Source: Oceanospirillum sp048268485 (GTDB lineage Bacteria > Pseudomonadota > Gammaproteobacteria > Pseudomonadales > Halomonadaceae). Taken from it: DNA of 64,000 bases. Where the stretch lies: positions 1-64,000 of the forward strand of contig JBLWVL010000014.1 of the NCBI GenBank assembly GCA_048268485.1, written 5' to 3'. Of the stretch, positions 16,113 to 24,665 are shown piece after piece. Both the position numbers and the translations under genes were made by a program. The notes below the pieces were generated by a model. It had not been told where the DNA came from, made no database searches, and saw only the letters and a program-made list of their open reading frames with translations. How positions within the stretch are numbered: position 1 is the stretch's first letter; every line of letters starts with the position of its first letter.

Positions 16113-17399
16113 ATGACAGGTGTTTTGATGTTTGCAGCGGCTCTTGTACTGCTGCTGCTGGGCTTTCCTGTTGCCTTCACTTTTGGTGGGGTAGCACTGC
16201 TTTTCGGTGTCTTTTCCGAGGGCATGGAGATGTTTGCCTTTATGCCGTACCGCGTGATGAGCATCATGCAGAACACGGTAATGATGGCGATTCCGTTGTT
16301 TATCTTTATGGGGCTGGTTCTACAGAAAACCCGTCTGGCAGAGCAGTTGCTGGAGTCCATGGGGACGTTGTTTGGCCGGGTGCGCGGCGGTATTGCGATC
16401 TCCACTATTCTGGTGGGTGCGCTGTTGGCGGCTTCCACGGGTGTAGTGGGCGCTTCTGTTGTTGCTATGGGGCTTATTTCCCTGCCGGTGATGCTTAAAT
16501 ATCAGTACGATAAGCGCCTGGCCTGCGGAACCATCTGTGCCTCCGGCACCTTGGGCCAGATTATTCCACCGTCGATCATTCTGATTTTACTGGGTGATGT
16601 GATGGGAATTCCGGTCGGGGACCTTTTTCAGGCTGCAATCGGCCCAGGTCTTTTGCTGATCGCCGCTTATATTGTTTATATTCTGATCTATACCTGGCTG
16701 AAGCCGGAAGCAGCCCCAGCAATGCCGATGGAAGAGGGTGTTGATCGTAAGGCGCTCTACCTTAAGGCGATTCGCGCCATTGTGCCGCCACTGGCACTGA
16801 TTCTGGTGGTTCTGGGCTCTATCTTTGGTGGTATAGCGACACCAACCGAGTCTGCTGCACTGGGGGGCGCTGGTGCTGTTGTGCTGGCATTCTTCTATAA
16901 GCAATTCAGCTGGAAGATGGTCTTCGACAGTAGTATCGAAACCGTAAAAGTGACCGCGATGGTTTTTGCGATTCTACTGGGTGCGACCGCCTTCTCAATG
17001 GCGTTCTCCTATACCGGTGGTGAAGAGGTCGTGGAAGAGTTACTGCTCGGTCTGCCCGGAGAAAAATGGGGCTTCCTGGTACTCTCCATGCTGGTCATTC
17101 TGGTTCTGGGCTTCTTTATCGATTTTGTTGAAATCGCCTTCATTATTGTGCCGATTCTGGTGCCGATCGCTGAGATTCTGGGTATTAATATGACCTGGTT
17201 TGCGATCCTGATTGCGATGAACCTACAGACCTCGTTCCTGACACCGCCCTTTGGCTTCAGTCTCTTTTACCTGAAAGGGGTGGCACCGGATGGTGTGAGT
17301 ACAATGGACATTTACAAGGGGGTTATGCCGTTTATCGCCCTGCAGGTGCTCGTGTTGCTGGCACTGCTGGTATTCCCTGAGTATCTGGGTTTTCAGTAA
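16113..17399 (+). CDS. dctM: TRAP transporter large permease subunit (DctM family)
   Basis: 428 residues with about twelve hydrophobic helices, the usual length for DctM. Visible motifs are GFPVAFTFGG near the start, GTLGQIIPPSIILILLGD, and the late TPPFGFSLFYLKG. It transports the carboxylate delivered by the binding protein, driven by the sodium gradient. TAGGAGA precedes the ATG. Confidence 0.93.
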   Translation: MTGVLMFAAALVLLLLGFPVAFTFGGVALLFGVFSEGMEMFAFMPYRVMSIMQNTVMMAIPLFIFMGLVLQKTRLAEQLLESMGTLFGRVRGGIAISTILVGALLAASTGVVGASVVAMGLISLPVMLKYQYDKRLACGTICASGTLGQIIPPSIILILLGDVMGIPVGDLFQAAIGPGLLLIAAYIVYILIYTWLKPEAAPAMPMEEGVDRKALYLKAIRAIVPPLALILVVLGSIFGGIATPTESAALGGAGAVVLAFFYKQFSWKMVFDSSIETVKVTAMVFAILLGATAFSMAFSYTGGEEVVEELLLGLPGEKWGFLVLSMLVILVLGFFIDFVEIAFIIVPILVPIAEILGINMTWFAILIAMNLQTSFLTPPFGFSLFYLKGVAPDGVSTMDIYKGVMPFIALQVLVLLALLVFPEYLGFQ

Positions 17400-17503
17400 G
17401 TTGGTTTTTTGAGCCGCGGCCACTGGCTGTTTCTCATATGGCGTTATCTTTTGCATGGAAGAGCCTGAAAGGGTTCTGTTCCCTTCGCATCCACAGTGAT
17501 GCA

Positions 17504-17543
17504 CTGCCTTCTCTTCTGCCTCAGAAGAGAAGGCAGATTTTTT
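17504..17543 (+). terminator. Strong terminator after dctPQM
   Basis: A perfect 15-bp stem (CTGCCTTCTCTTCTG at 17504-17518 with its complement at 17522-17536), 3-nt loop, then a run of T. It lies about 100 bp beyond dctM. The 17400-17706 stretch holds no other gene that I can support. Confidence 0.9.
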
Positions 17544-17706
17544 CTCAGTAACTTTCTTTATTTTGCCTCTCTTATTGCTACAGAATTGATATTTATTGTA
17601 TGTGTTGTCTTGCCTGTTGCTTGCTTAATCCTGACAATAGCCTCTGTTTATCACCGTCATGTCGGCAGGATGCCCACTGAAAACTGGTTGGGGTTGTTCT
17701 GCCGTT

Positions 17707-19125
17707 ATGAGTTTGAAAACCAAAATTTTGCTGTTGGCACTGGTACCCCTGGTACTGGTGACCACCAGTATTACCCTGATCAGTGCGCAGCAGGTAAAAA
17801 GCCTGAGTGAGACTGAGATCGCCATCTTTGAGCACAATTTGCTTGAATCCAAGCGCACCGAACTTGAGCATTATGTCAGTCTGGCAATGAGTGGCATCTC
17901 GCCTATTCTCCAGCAGACAGATCTTAGCGATGAAGAGGCCCAACGGCAGGTGAAAGCCGTGTTGGATGCGATCACGTTTGGTTCTGATGGTTACTTTTTT
18001 GTCTATGACAATAATGGCGTTAATCTGGTCCACCCGATTCAGCCGGAGCTGGTGGGGCGTGACCTGATCAATATGCAGGATACCCAGGGCGATTATGTGA
18101 TTCAGCGTTTGCTGGAACTGTCCCGTAATGGCGGTGGTTATCACCACTATATGTGGAATAAACCTTCCAATGGCAAAGAGTCAGAGAAAATCGGCTATGT
18201 TATCGAACTGCCCCGCTGGCATTGGATGCTGGGCACCGGCTTGTATATTGATGATATCGCCGAAGAGGTGGCTAAAATCCGCCATGAGGTGAAGCTGAAT
18301 ATTCGTAATACCTTCTTTACTGTTTTGGCCATCACCACGGTGACGGTTGGGTTGATCGTTGCCTTTGTGATTCTGTTTAATGTCCATGAGCATCGACTGG
18401 CGGATTCGCGCCTGAAGGAACTGGTGCATAAAACGGTGCAGTTCCAGGAGTCTGAGCGTCGCCGTTTTTCCCGTGAGCTGCATGATGGGATCAATCAATT
18501 ACTGGTGTCTGCCAAGTTTCGGTTGGAGCTGGGAGCAGACAGTGTGGGTGATAAAAACCCTAAGGCGCAGTCCCATCTGGCTAAGGCCTCCATGGTTATG
18601 AATGAAGCTATCCAGGAGATTCGCCGTATCTCCCACGATCTGCGCCCCAGCGCTCTGGATGATCTGGGTCTGATCCCTGCGATGACCATGGTTCTTGATG
18701 AGTTTCGCTTGCGAACCGGTATTGAGGTCGAGCAGAATACTCCCCCTTGCCGGATGCGCCTGCCGGAGGAGATTGAAACGACGCTGTATCGTATTGTTCA
18801 GGAGGCGCTGACCAATGTTGAGCGTCACTCCCGGGCAAAGCATCTGAAAGTGGCCACTGGCTGGCACCGGGATACATTCCACTTAACGCTGGTAGACGAT
18901 GGGGTCGGTTTTAATGTTCGTGAACTGGTGGGTGGTGGCGGTATTGGCCTGCGAAATATGCAGGAGCGGGTGGAGTTTCTTTCCGGAGATTTTATTATTG
19001 AATCCGCACCGAGGCAGGGAACCCTTGTCCGGGCGCAATTTCCGATGCACAGCTGGCAACCCTTGCTGATGCAGGAAAAGAGTAAGAGCAGCGATGATCC
19101 GCAGCCGACGACAATAACAGGTTGA
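17707..19125 (+). CDS. Cache-domain sensor histidine kinase of the NarL/HisKA_3 type
   Basis: About 472 residues: membrane helix (about 7-25), periplasmic single Cache domain (GYFFVYDNNGVNLVHP and LPRWHWMLGTGLYIDDIA), second helix (about 202-225), then HisKA_3 with the phospho-accepting His in RRRFSRELHDGINQLL, and an ATPase domain (VQEALTNVERHSRA, VDDGVGFN, GGGIGLRNMQERV). It should phosphorylate the LuxR-type regulator that follows. The location after dctPQM implies that it senses the transported carboxylate. ATG 17707 gives the usual short basic start before the first helix; an ATG at 17659 is possible. Confidence 0.88.
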   Translation: MSLKTKILLLALVPLVLVTTSITLISAQQVKSLSETEIAIFEHNLLESKRTELEHYVSLAMSGISPILQQTDLSDEEAQRQVKAVLDAITFGSDGYFFVYDNNGVNLVHPIQPELVGRDLINMQDTQGDYVIQRLLELSRNGGGYHHYMWNKPSNGKESEKIGYVIELPRWHWMLGTGLYIDDIAEEVAKIRHEVKLNIRNTFFTVLAITTVTVGLIVAFVILFNVHEHRLADSRLKELVHKTVQFQESERRRFSRELHDGINQLLVSAKFRLELGADSVGDKNPKAQSHLAKASMVMNEAIQEIRRISHDLRPSALDDLGLIPAMTMVLDEFRLRTGIEVEQNTPPCRMRLPEEIETTLYRIVQEALTNVERHSRAKHLKVATGWHRDTFHLTLVDDGVGFNVRELVGGGGIGLRNMQERVEFLSGDFIIESAPRQGTLVRAQFPMHSWQPLLMQEKSKSSDDPQPTTITG

Positions 19126-19185
19126 AACCTCAGCAGACCTGACCGGAATGCTCTGTTTTGACCGAGAAAAGAATGGGACAACTCC

Positions 19186-19854
19186 ATGACTGAGCAAGCA
19201 AACCTGTCCGATCATCCGAAATCGGCATCGATTAAATTACTCTTGGTGGATGATCATCCTTTGGTGCGGGATGGGATTCGGGCCCGCTTTGAAGCGGATG
19301 ATCTGATTGAGGTAATCGGTGAGGCTCAGAATGGTCAGCAGGCACTGGACTTTGTCCAGCAGCGGCTACCGGATGTTGTACTGATGGATGTCAGTATGCC
19401 GGTGATGAATGGTTTAGAGGCCACTCAGCATCTGCGCAATCTCTACCCATCGGTTCCTGTGCTTATTCTGAGTATGCATGACAGTCGTGAGTATATTCAG
19501 CAGCTGGTTCAGACCGGAGCATCCGGTTATGTTCTCAAAGATGTGGGCTCCGATGAGCTGGTGCGGGCGATCCAGACCGTGCATCAGGGAGGCTGCTACT
19601 TTAGTGCTGGGGTTTCCCGCGTGCTTTTTCAGGGACAGACGGATACTCGGGAGCAAAAACAAGCTCTGACGCCCCGGGAAGAAACTGTTTTGCGTTATCT
19701 GGCTGAGGGTAACAGCAATAAAGAGATCGCCCGACAGCTGGATATCAGCGTACGTACCGTCGAAACTCACCGGCAGAATATTAAGCAGAAGCTGGATATC
19801 CATACGGCTGCAGGGTTAGCACGTTACGCCGTTGAAGAAGGGCTGGTAAGCTGA
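19186..19854 (+). CDS. LuxR/NarL-family response regulator
   Basis: 222 residues. Receiver domain with the acidic pair in LLVDDHPLVRDG, the phospho-Asp in VVLMDVSMPVMNG, and Lys in YVLKDVGSDELV; C-terminal LuxR helix-turn-helix (LTPREETVLRYLAEG, NKEIARQLDISVRTVETH). Paired with the kinase upstream. The likely target is the dctPQM promoter and possibly its own gene. Confidence 0.92.
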   Translation: MTEQANLSDHPKSASIKLLLVDDHPLVRDGIRARFEADDLIEVIGEAQNGQQALDFVQQRLPDVVLMDVSMPVMNGLEATQHLRNLYPSVPVLILSMHDSREYIQQLVQTGASGYVLKDVGSDELVRAIQTVHQGGCYFSAGVSRVLFQGQTDTREQKQALTPREETVLRYLAEGNSNKEIARQLDISVRTVETHRQNIKQKLDIHTAAGLARYAVEEGLVS

Positions 19855-19922
19855 TATCGCCCTATCCTCTATTTTCCATGGTCTATCCTCTGTTTTTCAT
19901 GTTAGTGATCGTTCAGATACGA

Positions 19923-19954
19923 AAAGGCCCTGATGATTGATCAGGGCCTTTCTG
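19923..19954. terminator. Bidirectional terminator between regulator and chemoreceptor genes
   Basis: AAAGGCCCTGA (19923-19933) and TCAGGGCCTTT (19941-19951) form a perfect 11-bp stem with a 7-nt loop, A-rich before and T-rich after, serving the two convergent genes. Confidence 0.9.
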
Positions 19955-19998
19955 TTTGTCATTTTTCTGTGTTGGCGGGGTTCTGGTGACTGGGTTGG

Positions 19999-21597
19999 TT
20001 ATCGGGTTTTAAAGCGGCTGATCAGTTGATCCAGATCGCGAACCTCGCTTTGAATTTCCTGGGTTGCATCAACCACCCGCTGAGAGTCTGAGCGGGTATG
20101 TTCGGCAATATCAGAAATGCTGACGATACGCTGATCAATATCATCGGCTACCTGGCTTTGCTCTTCTGCAGCCGTCGCGATCAGGGTGTTCATGTTGCTG
20201 ATGGTATCCACAGCCCCGGCGATATGATTCAGTGCTTCTGAAGCCTGTTCCGCCTGTCCGACACTGCTCTTAGCCAGAGTTGAGCTTTGCTGCATAGAGG
20301 TTACAGCGTTGCGGGATTCATTCTGCAGACGCTCAATAATCACCCGAATCTCTTCGGTAGATTCCTGCGTTCGCTGTGCCAGCGTTCGTACCTCATCAGC
20401 CACAACCGCGAATCCACGACCCTGTTCACCTGCCCGGGCAGCCTCAATGGCAGCATTCAGTGCCAGTAGGTTGGTTTGTTCAGCGATTCCGGTAATGACT
20501 TCCAATACTTTGCCAATTTCACCGGACTCTGCCTCCAGCCGGTCCAGTACCAACGAGGTGCTATCCAGTTGCTGAGCCATGTCATGAATCTGATCTACAG
20601 CGGCTTGTACAACAGAGATACCGCTTCGGGCTTCATTGTCCGCTGTTCTGGCAGCTTCTGCAGCCTGAGCAGCATTTTGCGCGACTTCATGCACGGTTGC
20701 GCTCATCTCATTCATGGCGGTGGCTACCTGGTCGATATCATTGTACTGGCGAACTACACCAGCCTCTGCATCCGCGGTAGCCTGAGTAACGCTTTCACTG
20801 TGTTCTGCTGTACGGCTAACAGCATTACGGGCGTTGCTGACCAGCTCGGATACCTGATCGATCATGGTGTTATAGGCTGTGAACATCTGACCAACTTCAT
20901 TATTGGTGTGATACACCGCAAAGCGGTGGGTAAAGTCACCACTGCCCACGTGAGCCAGACGTTTCTGCAGGCGGGTGATATTGTCCATGAGCAGGCGCAG
21001 GCCAAAGATTCGCCCCATCACCACTAGAAATACAATAAGAAGCACACAAACAAAAGCGGTCATCAATTGGGTGCGGGTCTGCTCGCTGGAGGACTGGGTC
21101 ATCATAACGACCGCTTTATTCATTTCTGTCAGGATGTCTGATGAATCCTTTTGGATCTTTTTCTGCAGAGTATCACTTGGGCTGTCAGCGTACTGCAGAA
21201 GCGTTTTGCTGTAATCAAACCAGAGACTTTCGACAACCTGCATCTGCGAAAGAATGGCTGAGTCTGTAATCGGGTTCATTCCCTGAGCTTTGTTGCCATT
21301 GATAATATCTTTATGGGAATTTTCGAATAGCTGCATGGTTTTCTGCAGAGTGGATTTATTTTCCACCTGACTGGCCACCAGCAGAGCCTCTTTTGCCATT
21401 TTCTGGCTCAGCATTCGCTGACGGCCAGCAATATTAATTGTTTGGGGGTCGATTGCCATGCTCAGGTAGAGAAAAATGCCGGAGGCGATGGCAAGCATAA
21501 AAATCAGTGCGTAGGAGAGCAGAAACTGCGCGTTGAGGCTTTTGGCTCCTATGGCACTCAGCGTCATATCAATCAGTCTGGACAGAGAGGTGAACAT
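19999..21597 (-). CDS. Methyl-accepting chemotaxis protein with PilJ-type sensor domain
   Basis: 532 residues. First helix about 23-47, then a periplasmic domain opening with the NIAGRQRMLSQKMAKEAL motif of the type IV pili methyl-accepting transducer (PilJ) N-terminal domain, second helix about 178-200, HAMP, and a methyl-accepting domain with the invariant hairpin tip (EQTNLLALNAAIEAARAGEQ). The PilJ domain in McpN binds nitrate, so a nitrate/nitrite signal is possible by analogy. No che genes are nearby. AGGA lies 10 nt before the ATG. Confidence 0.92.
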   Translation of the reverse strand: MFTSLSRLIDMTLSAIGAKSLNAQFLLSYALIFMLAIASGIFLYLSMAIDPQTINIAGRQRMLSQKMAKEALLVASQVENKSTLQKTMQLFENSHKDIINGNKAQGMNPITDSAILSQMQVVESLWFDYSKTLLQYADSPSDTLQKKIQKDSSDILTEMNKAVVMMTQSSSEQTRTQLMTAFVCVLLIVFLVVMGRIFGLRLLMDNITRLQKRLAHVGSGDFTHRFAVYHTNNEVGQMFTAYNTMIDQVSELVSNARNAVSRTAEHSESVTQATADAEAGVVRQYNDIDQVATAMNEMSATVHEVAQNAAQAAEAARTADNEARSGISVVQAAVDQIHDMAQQLDSTSLVLDRLEAESGEIGKVLEVITGIAEQTNLLALNAAIEAARAGEQGRGFAVVADEVRTLAQRTQESTEEIRVIIERLQNESRNAVTSMQQSSTLAKSSVGQAEQASEALNHIAGAVDTISNMNTLIATAAEEQSQVADDIDQRIVSISDIAEHTRSDSQRVVDATQEIQSEVRDLDQLISRFKTR

Positions 21598-21612
21598 GAG
21601 GTGGTCGTCCTT

Positions 21613-21648
21613 TTAGTGTGTTATCCCAGCTTAGTGTGTTATCCCGGC
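21613..21648. repeat. Two tandem copies of an 18-bp unit
   Basis: TTAGTGTGTTATCCCAGC and an almost identical copy ending CGGC lie just upstream of the PilJ-type chemoreceptor gene, in its probable promoter or leader. Confidence 0.85.
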
Positions 21649-21809
21649 GGCTCTTAGAGAGAAGCGGTCATCTGTGGTAGATATTTTTATATGTTCTGCC
21701 TGACATTCCTGCAGCCCCGAAAGCAGAGTTAATGGGCAGTGCAAGACTGTCAATCAGCGCTAGTTTAGTGAAAAGGGGCGGGTCTACAACACTCTTTTTG
21801 TAGCTAAAT

Positions 21810-22418
21810 TTAACGGGTTTTGACTGAGAGCATCGATGCGATTTTTCTTAATCGTTCGGTGGGGGTGTCGCACTCTAAGAGCTGCTGTTTATCAGGGTCC
21901 GACAAGGGCAACAGATGGGCCAGATTCAGACTGACGCTTTTAGCGTCCTGCAGGTTAAAGTGGATATCGCATGTTTTTGCCAAAGGGTGGTGAGTGATCT
22001 CTTTGAGCAGGTCGGCCAGGTGCTGATAATCGGGGCTGACCGGAGTGCTTTCCTCCTCCGGTAGCCACTCTATTTTTGCCCGGATCAGCCCGTCATCTTC
22101 CTGAGTTGCACCTGTTACGAGAAAGCGTCGTAGCCCATCAATATTAAGGGCTAAGGTGTTGTCAGGCTGAGGGTACCAGTCAGAGATGAGTCCGTAGGTT
22201 CCGGTACGTCCTTTCAGATGATTCAGCTGTTCTTCAGATGCCTTAGCGGTAATGCTTTCCATCTGAAAAAGAATACCTATCCCTTCCTGTGAGGAGAGGC
22301 AGGTCTTAACCATGCGCTCATAACGGGGTTCAAGTACATTCAGCACCATAAAGGTTTGTGGAAAAAGCACCCGTGGCATAACAACTATAGAGATGTGCTG
22401 GGGCAGGGCGGGTTCCAT
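21810..22418 (-). CDS. LON substrate-binding-domain protein
   Basis: About 202 residues with the N-terminal LON domain seen in VVMPRVLFPQTFMVLNVLEPRYERMV, and no ATPase or protease part. Such stand-alone LON-domain proteins are common in gammaproteobacteria; the function is poorly known. The ATG on base 22418 has AGGA upstream; the frame runs further upstream without resembling the family. It sits alone between two chemoreceptor genes on the same strand. Confidence 0.85.
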   Translation of the reverse strand: MEPALPQHISIVVMPRVLFPQTFMVLNVLEPRYERMVKTCLSSQEGIGILFQMESITAKASEEQLNHLKGRTGTYGLISDWYPQPDNTLALNIDGLRRFLVTGATQEDDGLIRAKIEWLPEEESTPVSPDYQHLADLLKEITHHPLAKTCDIHFNLQDAKSVSLNLAHLLPLSDPDKQQLLECDTPTERLRKIASMLSVKTR

Positions 22419-22544
22419 GTGCTTTTTTCCTGGCGATAGCTTTAGCTGAATTGCGCTTATACTACCCGCAAGCCTAACCGACTTATACCTGAAACTCAAA
22501 ACAGATCTGATATCCCCTGACAGACCCTTAATACTACTTTCAGC

Positions 22545-22639
22545 CTTAAACCAGGCTACTTTCGACCTTAAACCAGGCTACTTTCGACCTTAAACCAGGC
22601 TACTTTCGACCTTAAACCAGGCTACTTTCAGTCTTAAAC
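22545..22639. repeat. Four tandem copies of a 22-bp unit abutting a chemoreceptor stop codon
   Basis: The unit CTTAAACCAGGCTACTTTCG plus AC starts at 22545, 22567, 22589 and 22611 (the last with a few changes), and a fifth partial copy CTTAAAC covers the stop codon of the chemoreceptor gene at 22634. A degenerate copy also lies just before the array. The array fills the space between this gene and the LON-domain gene. Confidence 0.92.
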
Positions 22640-24271
22640 TTTAAACCTGTGGATCAGTTGCTTAAGCTCACCGGCAAGGTGACTTAATTGGTCGCTGGCC
22701 TGGCGGGTCTGATCCGCAGAGCTTGAGCTGTCAGATGACAGTTCCACAATACTGACGACACTGGCGTTGATCTGCTCAGCCACTGCCGATTGCTGCTCAG
22801 CGGCACTGGCGATCTGACTGATCATATCATTGACTTGCAGCATGCCTCCGGCGACCTCTTCCAGAGCAGCTTGTGTTTCATCGGCACGTTTCATGGTTGT
22901 CTGCGTGCTGGCAACGCTGGCCTCCATGACTGTCACCGCTTGTTTTGCTCCGGCCTGGAGTTGTTCGATCATGCGCTCAATCTCATGAGTGCTGTCCTGG
23001 GTGCGGCTGGCCAGTGTACGTACTTCATCAGCAACAACGGCAAAGCCACGGCCCTGTTCACCGGCGCGGGCGGCTTCAATAGCGGCGTTCAGAGCCAGTA
23101 GGTTGGTTTGTTCAGCGATGCCGCCAATGACATCCAGAACTGAGGCGATATTGTTTGCCTGTGCATCCAGTTGTTTAATCACATCGGTTGCATGGCCGAT
23201 TTCCTCTGAAAGAGAGGTGATTGTTTGGGTTGTTGCATCAATATCATCTTTACCTGTATGCGTCTTTTTTTCGGCGTTACAGGTGGTTTCAGCTGCACTA
23301 ATTGCGTTTTGAGCCACCTGATGAATCGTGGCGGCCATTTCATTGATTGCAGTTGCCACCTGATCTGTCTCGGTTGTCTGACGATGGATCGCTTCAGTGC
23401 TCAGGCCGGTAGCATGGGTTAACTGGCTGGCAGCAGAGGCAACGCGCTCAGTAGAGCTGTCCACCTCTCTGATTACGGACTGAATCTGATCGACAAACAG
23501 ATTAAAGGAGCGAGCCAACTGGCTCATTTCATCATTACCGTTGGCATTCAGGCGTAGGGTTAAATCGCCATCCCCCTGACTGATGTTACGCATGGCGCGG
23601 TTAGTTTCATCCATCGGCGTGATAATACTGTTGGCGATCAGGAAGAGTACCAGTACGGTAATCACGAGCCCTATAGCCGCTATGGTTACCTGAGAGCTGG
23701 CAGTACTCCAGAAGGCAGCCTCTACATCATCAATATAGATCCCTGTACCTATGACCCAATCCCAGGGTTTAAAACCTACCACATAGGACACTTTTTCTAC
23801 CGGGTCATCAAAGCCAGGTTTAGGCCACAAGTAGCCCTCGTTTCCTTTGCCTTTATCTCTGACGGTATCGACAAAGCTCTGGAACAGGCGCTTACCGTTA
23901 GGGTCTTCCAGTTCAGAAAGATCCTGACCGTTCAGTTGAGGTTTAATCGGGTGCATCACCACAACCGCATGCATGTCGTTGATCCAGAAGTAGTCGTTAT
24001 CCCCGTAACGAAGAGCTTCCAGGGTGTCAATTGCACGCTGTTTTGCCTCTGCTTCTGTTTGTTGTCCCGCTTTAAATACCTTGTATTCCCGCTCTATCAT
24101 GCCAACGGCACTTTCTACAAGGTGCTGGGTTTTTATCTGTTTTTCCTGAACCTGCATCCTGTACGTCTGGCTTAGTGAAAAGCTGACTAACGCGACAATA
24201 CTGAGGACAGCTGTGATCACAACCAGGATCATGCGAGGCTTAATACCAATTGAGCGTAAAACTTGATTCAT
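22634..24271 (-). CDS. Methyl-accepting chemotaxis protein with single Cache sensor domain
   Basis: 545 residues. Helix about 13-33, periplasmic sCache_2-type domain (NDYFWINDMHAVVVMHPIKP and WDWVIGTGIYIDDVEA), helix about 192-212, HAMP (NISQGDGDLTLRL), and the methyl-accepting domain with its conserved tip. The sensor motifs closely resemble those of the TRAP-linked histidine kinase at 17.7 kb, so both may sense related small carboxylates. The next gene in its direction is the LON-domain gene; transcription is probably independent. Confidence 0.92.
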   Translation of the reverse strand: MNQVLRSIGIKPRMILVVITAVLSIVALVSFSLSQTYRMQVQEKQIKTQHLVESAVGMIEREYKVFKAGQQTEAEAKQRAIDTLEALRYGDNDYFWINDMHAVVVMHPIKPQLNGQDLSELEDPNGKRLFQSFVDTVRDKGKGNEGYLWPKPGFDDPVEKVSYVVGFKPWDWVIGTGIYIDDVEAAFWSTASSQVTIAAIGLVITVLVLFLIANSIITPMDETNRAMRNISQGDGDLTLRLNANGNDEMSQLARSFNLFVDQIQSVIREVDSSTERVASAASQLTHATGLSTEAIHRQTTETDQVATAINEMAATIHQVAQNAISAAETTCNAEKKTHTGKDDIDATTQTITSLSEEIGHATDVIKQLDAQANNIASVLDVIGGIAEQTNLLALNAAIEAARAGEQGRGFAVVADEVRTLASRTQDSTHEIERMIEQLQAGAKQAVTVMEASVASTQTTMKRADETQAALEEVAGGMLQVNDMISQIASAAEQQSAVAEQINASVVSIVELSSDSSSSADQTRQASDQLSHLAGELKQLIHRFKV

Positions 24272-24310
24272 AGATGACCCACTGTAGTTCTTGAGTATTG
24301 TTCAGGTGAC

Positions 24311-24339
24311 AACGCCATACTCTTGCCATGAATGGCGTT
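24311..24339. promoter_or_regulatory. Inverted repeat upstream of the Cache chemoreceptor
   Basis: AACGCCAT (24311-24318) and ATGGCGTT (24332-24339) form a perfect 8-bp inverted repeat about 40 bp upstream of the chemoreceptor start. Candidate operator; no regulator can be named. Confidence 0.45.
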
Positions 24340-24373
24340 CTCTGTTTCTTGTTGTTATGAGCTCTTAACTATT

Positions 24374-24405
24374 ATTGAGAGCTTTGGTTATTGAGAGCTT
24401 TGGTT
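24374..24405. repeat. Two tandem copies of a 16-bp unit
   Basis: ATTGAGAGCTTTGGTT is repeated exactly, with a partial third copy following. It lies in the 394-bp space between the divergent chemoreceptor and Lon-type protease genes; the rest of that space shows no gene. Confidence 0.85.
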
Positions 24406-24665
24406 ATTGTTGTTCCGAATGTTTTATAAAAAAACGGCACAGCGTGTGCTCCGACAGATACGTATAGGTATCCATGCATTTTTACGCTGGGCTTATTTTA
24501 TGTGGGGGAGGCAGAGTTTAAATTTGTCAGGCTTTTTTACTACTGAGCCTTAGTCGTATGTACCTTTGCAGAAAATGCTTTTTCCGATGGGTATTTTCCG
24601 GGGTGCGCTTGGGCGGCTTGTATTGCATAATGTATTGATACAGCTTGCTTTTTAGGGAGAACTCA

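Noticed and set aside
22545..22639. Phage attachment site at the chemoreceptor end
   Set aside because: The copies are tandem and contiguous with nothing inserted between them, so they look like slippage products.
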